The translations under genes and the position numbers were made by a program. Of a DNA stretch of 64,000 nt, positions 59,856 to 64,000 are shown one piece after another (positions within the stretch are counted from its first letter, which is position 1; every line of letters begins with the position of its first letter). The DNA comes from Larix kaempferi (taxonomy: Eukaryota; Streptophyta; Pinopsida; Pinales; Pinaceae). The notes under the pieces are model-generated. The model had not been told where the DNA came from and ran no database searches. It worked only from the letters and a program-made list of their open reading frames with translations. The stretch covers positions 18,534,001 to 18,598,000 of the forward strand of contig BSBM01000047.1 in NCBI GenBank assembly GCA_027924585.1, in the 5' to 3' direction.

Positions 59856-60430
59856 GGGGTGTTTGGTACCAGCAACGGTGTATACAACCCCGTGTTCTGA
59901 CTTCTTCCTTTTTCCAACAGGAAAACTCTACAATGTTGAACCCACTTCCCGACATCTCTTGTCATTCCTGTCCAGTAATACTTCTCTTCGACTAGTGCCT
60001 TAGTCTTGTCGATGCCAAAATGACCTGCTAATCCGCTACTATGCAACTCTTGGATTAGGTTCTCTCGCACGGATCCTCGGGAAATACACAACCGTCGTCC
60101 CTTGAATAGGTATCTCTCTTGGATAAAATAATCCAAGTATGGAGTCCTATTGACACTCCATGTTTCACGACAAGCTCCCCATCCTTTCTCAAAATCCTCG
60201 TCGGTCGCATACTCTGTCTTTACCGACTCTATTCCTGTTTCCTGAACTGTCATCGTGTTCAGCAACGCAACTCTTCTACTCATCATGCCGGCAACCTTAT
60301 TCGACTTGCCTGACCTATGTCGCAAAATGAACGTATATCCCTGTAGGAACTCGAACCATTTCATGTGCCGATGATTTAACTTCGACTGAGTATTTAGATA
60401 CCTTAGCGCTTGGTGATCTGTGTACAACAC
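59825..60430 (-). pseudogene. pol: Second Gypsy element: RNase H end and integrase zinc domain
   Basis: A 201-codon frame starting inside RNase H (LYTDHQALRYL) with the HRHMKWFEFLQGYTF and GKSNKVAGMMSRR connector. The integrase zinc domain has ELHSSGLAGHFG and WVQHCRVFL. The second Cys of the C-x2-C pair is Phe (CRVF), so the zinc site is broken. It overlaps the next frame by frameshift. Confidence 0.87.
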
Positions 60431-60449
60431 AAATTCCTTGGGAAAAAAA

Positions 60450-60860
60450 CTAATGCCTCCATTTCTTCAACGCTTGGACAATAGCATAGAATTCCTGGTC
60501 ATGGAATGAATATTTCTGCTTCGCGTCATCCAATTTCTCACTGAAGAATGCAATTGGTTGGCCTTCCTGGCTCAACACTACTCCAACTCCTATTCCACTT
60601 GCATCGCAATCGACCTGGAAAACTTTGTCAAAATATGGGAGCACTAACACTAGGCTCTTAGTGACCTTTTCCTTCAACTTGTCTAGAGCTCGTTGGGAAG
60701 CTTCCAGCCACTTGAACTCCCCTTTTTGCATGCAATCTGTAAATGGTCTGCAAATCCGACTGAATCCCCTGATGAACTTCCTGTAGAAAGTGGCAAGTCC
60801 ATGGAAACTCCTCACTCCAGTCGCGCTTGTCGGTTCAGGCCAATCCAATATCGCCTTCAC
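60450..60860 (-). pseudogene. pol: Second Gypsy element: RT C-terminus and RNase H start
   Basis: A 136-codon frame with MKAILDWPEPTSATGVRSFHGLATFYRKFI (RT connection) and RNase H start VDCDASGIGVGVVLSQEGQPIAFFSEKL, DQEFYAIVQAL. Out of register with the RT frame before it. Confidence 0.88.
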
Positions 60861-60997
60861 CTTTCTGGGTCCATCACCAACACTTTACCCGATATTATGA
60901 ATCCCAAGTATACCAGTTCTTCCTTCATGAAGAAACACTTTTGCAGGTTCATCATCAGCTTCTCTTCCTGCAATACCTGTCGAATGTGCCCCAAGTG

Positions 60998-61660
60998 TTA
61001 TGTCTTGGTTCGACTGAAAATTAGAATGTCGTCTGGATAGACTATGGAAAAATTTCCCAAAAATGGTTTCAGTACTTCATTCATCAATCGCATGAATATA
61101 CTGGGTGCATTAGTCAATCCAAATGGCATGACTAACCACTCATACAACCCTTCGTTTGTCTTGAATGTTGTTTTCCATTCGTCTCCTTCTCTAACCTGAA
61201 TCTGGTGATAACTACTCTCCAAGTATATCTTTGTGAAGTACTTCGCTCCACTCAAACAATCCATCAAGTCGTCCATCCTCGGCAATGGAAACCGATACTT
61301 GATCGTGATTTTGTTGATAGCTCTGGAGTCTGTATACATCCTCCATTCTCCACCCTTCTTCAGCGCTAATACTGTTGGTACCATACACAGACTCGGGCTC
61401 TCTCTGATCAATCCTTTGTCCAACAACTCCTGGACCTGTCGATTAAGTTCCTAACCTTATGTCGGACTCATCCTAGGTGGTGCTTTGTTTGGAAAACTTG
61501 ACCCTGGAATCAAGTCGACCTGATGGGATATGCTTCTCGTCGGTGGAAATACTGTCAGTGTCTCATCAAATATTATGCTCTAAAACTCCTCAAGCATCTT
61601 TCCGACTTCGACCGGAATCTTCTCCATTATTGCCTTCTCAACACATGGCCCTTTTGGAAT
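60998..61660 (-). pseudogene. pol: Second Gypsy element: reverse transcriptase (catalytic residues altered)
   Basis: A 142-codon frame 61426-60998, with legible but stop-broken sequence upstream to ~61660. Motifs are [48 protein letters not shown] and [10 protein letters not shown]. The first catalytic Asp (KIDL in the family) is Tyr here, and the residue before the DD pair is Pro instead of the usual Phe/Val/Ile. The enzyme would be dead even without the stops. Confidence 0.9.
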
Positions 61661-61678
61661 GATCGCAAAACATCCTGA

Positions 61679-62665
61679 CTACTTTTCCTCTTCTGCGAGG
61701 AATTCTTTTGCTGAACACATCAGCACCCGCTTCTCCCAAAATTTGCTCTCGCCCTGCTTACTATCATCTTGCTTCTCTGGTTTCGTCTTAAGATTCCTCT
61801 GTACACCATTCTTCCAGACTGTGACTGTGTTGGCTCGACCATCATAGATCATTTTCCGATCATATTTCCATGGTCTTCCTAACAACAGTTGGCACGTGTG
61901 CATTGGGATTACGTTGCACAGTATGTTGTCGTCTAACTTACTGACCGTGAATTTAACCAGGAACTGTCTAGTCACCTTCACATGGTGTCCTTTCTGCAAC
62001 CATGAGATCTTGTATGGGTGTGGATGTTCTCGACACTTCAACTCAATCCTATCGATGACCTCTGTCGACACAAGATTCTCAGTGATTCCACCATCAACTA
62101 TGGTCTTACAACGCCATTCCCCGATTCGTACCTTGGTTCGAAAGATCAACTTTTGCTGTGCTAGCTCTTTCTCATCGCGTCGGTCCTCTTGAACTAATGT
62201 TCTGCTAACTGTCAGGTTCCGATTCTTCCTCCTTTCATCCTCATTGATGTAGGATGCTGATTCTTCCCTCTCATCGACTCGCTCATCTCTTCGACGTCTG
62301 GGTTTCGACTCCTCTGCAGCATGTAGGTTCTCTGGGCATTCATATGCCTTGTATCCCGCTCCACGACACTTATAATAGATTATGGATGGTCTGTTATCCC
62401 TTTTTCTGTTGGATGTACCACTTCGACCATACGCACCTCGACTGCATGGTCCTCTACCATCACGTCGGTTTTCTTGCACGTTCTCCCTTGTCAATATCCC
62501 TTCTGCATGTCGACTATCTTCAATAGTTTCCTTCCTGTAACAGCTACTTTGGGCTTTCGCGGAAACAGTCTTCGCACCCCGACTGATCATCCTACCTCTG
62601 GTCGCTGCGGATTTCCTCAATAGTTTCTCCTCTGCCTTCAGAGATAACTGGTAGGCTTCACCCAT
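61679..62665 (-). pseudogene. Second Gypsy element: gag C-terminus and protease
   Basis: A 328-codon frame. It starts inside gag (MGEAYQLSLKAEEKLLRK), so the gag N-terminus, primer site and 5' LTR are missing. The zinc knuckle reads YYKCRGAGYKAYEC, with Tyr for the first Cys and for the His. The protease region has IVDGGITENLVSTEVIDRI, with an Asp in the active-site loop, then PYKISWLQKGHHVKVTRQFLVKF, MHTCQLLLGRPWKYDRK. This GRPWxYDR form occurs in one chromovirus branch and differs from the protease type of the element at 33844-47055. Confidence 0.88.
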
Positions 62666-62682
62666 TGCTCTAAATCTTTATG

Positions 62683-62950
62683 TGTTACTAAATATTGAGT
62701 CTTGTATTGATGAGAGAGGAAGGTCTTTCTATGAGAGCGATTATCCCCTAATCTAGTGGATTCACTGCCCAAATTGGGAGTGACCTCTCTACCGGAAAAC
62801 ACAGGTTGGACAAAGAATCAGAATGGTTGGGTGGAAAATTGAAGTCAAGACTTCAGTCACTTCAGTCTTACCATTCTACTTAATTTAGATAAGTATTCTT
62901 AACTTGTTGTATTATTTTTTATTAATCTATGTAAATATTTACTCATGATG
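62683..62950. repeat. ~270-bp direct repeat flanking the second Gypsy element, right copy
   Basis: Same orientation as 57520-57789. It begins about 10 bp after the truncated gag. The sequence beyond 62950 does not continue the similarity into 57790 onward. Confidence 0.85.
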
Positions 62951-64000
62951 CTAGAAATAAATAGAATTCTTATAAAAGTGTAAGTTACCATGTCATTTAA
63001 GATGGTGAGAAATGAGATATTGGTTTAAGGTCCATAAATAATGTTTGGTATGCTCTTGTACTTTTAAAGAATATTATGAAAGGGATTATTATAGTTAATA
63101 CTCAAACTTGATATATGAAGTTATCCAATTAATTTTATTATTAAGTGATTAATCAGAGAATTGACTTTGCCTCATTATGTATAAAGATGGTCAAATAAAT
63201 GTATACTATTTAACTAGTGACAAAATAGACTATGATCGAATATTATGAGAATGTGGAAGGTAACAAAAGGAATTTACGTAATAAATTACATTGCTTATGG
63301 TTGAAGAGTTAAAGTGTTGATAGTATTCTTAGCGTTAGAATTTAAGGTAGTTAGAAATAATGGTATAATGTAAGCACGCAAACATAAGGTGAATTATAAT
63401 TCCATTTTTTCCTATAAATAAATGTAATTGCAAGTGTGATAATTCTATCTAAGAGTTTGTAAGTTACATGTAATTGCAAGTGTGATAATTCTATGTAAGA
63501 GTTTGTAAGTTACTTGATGAAGGGTGTTGAAATGTTGTTATAGGTGTGCATATAAGTTAAAGGTAGTATTCTTATTTGAATGGTTGAAGTTTTGGTTTGG
63601 CCATAAAATGTATGGTTGAAAGTCAACCAAATATGAATGAATGTATCACATTATTTTTAGGTGTTTAAATTATTAGTTATAAATAATAATAAAAACAATA
63701 GATTCCATGTACCTAATTAGCAAAGGGTTTATTTGATGCAAGTAAAGTATTGACATGCCTTCATATTAGTATGGATGAAATTGAAATATTTCTAGGTCAT
63801 ACTAAGTGTGAAAATGGGTTTATGCGAAATTGAGGTAGCAGCTACATGATCAATTGTACTTTATAAGTGAGAAACTATTGTCATCATGGGTAAACATAAT
63901 TATATTGGAATGGATATTTGTTTATGATTAAAAAGGATAATGTCTTAACTTTATAAAATTTTATGTTGGCAAATGATTATTAAGACTAACATTTTGTTCG
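62951..64000. other. Unassigned AT-rich sequence
   Basis: No gene recognised. It includes a 46-bp tandem pair at 63424-63515. Confidence 0.45.
63424..63515. repeat. 46-bp tandem duplication
   Basis: TGTAATTGCAAGTGTGATAA, then TTCTAT-C/G-TAAGAG and TTTGTAAGTTAC, occurs twice in immediate succession, with one base difference inside and one at the edge. Confidence 0.9.

Overview
This window is repeat-dominated plant nuclear DNA. The evidence is one spliced beta-expansin gene with GT-AG introns, a broken ABCB-type transporter copy, plant-type LTR retrotransposons using tRNA-Asp and tRNA-iMet primer sites, and a plant L1-type LINE with a ribonuclease H domain. Low gene density, very long LTRs, nested insertions and kilobases of satellite suggest a large-genome seed plant, possibly a gymnosperm. 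The species cannot be fixed from the sequence alone.

Layout. 1-4013: 5' part (gag, tRNA-Asp primer site, 2.1-kb LTR) of a minus-strand Athila/Tat-like Gypsy element, inserted into a Copia element. 4014-~6200: remainder of that Copia (integrated RNase H domain, then about 1.3 kb rich in tandem repeats, then a probable LTR start). 6444-7690: ABCB transporter pseudogene. 7700-13430: AT-rich low-complexity DNA with a 10-bp satellite (GTCAACCATG / GTCAACCAAA). 13443-20144: nearly full-length LINE on the minus strand with 16-bp target-site duplications. 20145-22080: AT-rich DNA sharing a long module with 12236-12925. 22500-23275: tandemly duplicated upstream region, then the beta-expansin gene (23279-25016). 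26754-31255: a tandem duplication whose first copy is split by a ~3.3-kb LTR-like insertion. 33117-47374: a Copia-like LTR split by a complete 13.2-kb chromodomain Gypsy element with 4.2-kb LTRs and a perfect TGGAT target-site duplication. 48680-49560: another tandem duplication. 49560-52430: AT-rich DNA. 52430-55460: a 3-kb array of the same 10-bp satellite, ending near a 130-bp hairpin. 57520-62950: a second, truncated chromodomain Gypsy element flanked by ~270-bp direct repeats. 62950-64000: no recognised gene.

The only gene that looks functional is the beta-expansin, an apoplastic wall-loosening protein. All transposon reading frames carry stops, frameshifts or lost catalytic residues, except the partial Athila/Tat gag, which stays open to the window edge. 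The least explained features are the decamer satellite, which places a W-box core (TTGACY) on one strand about every 10 bp, and the composite AT-rich/decamer/hairpin blocks in which it sits.
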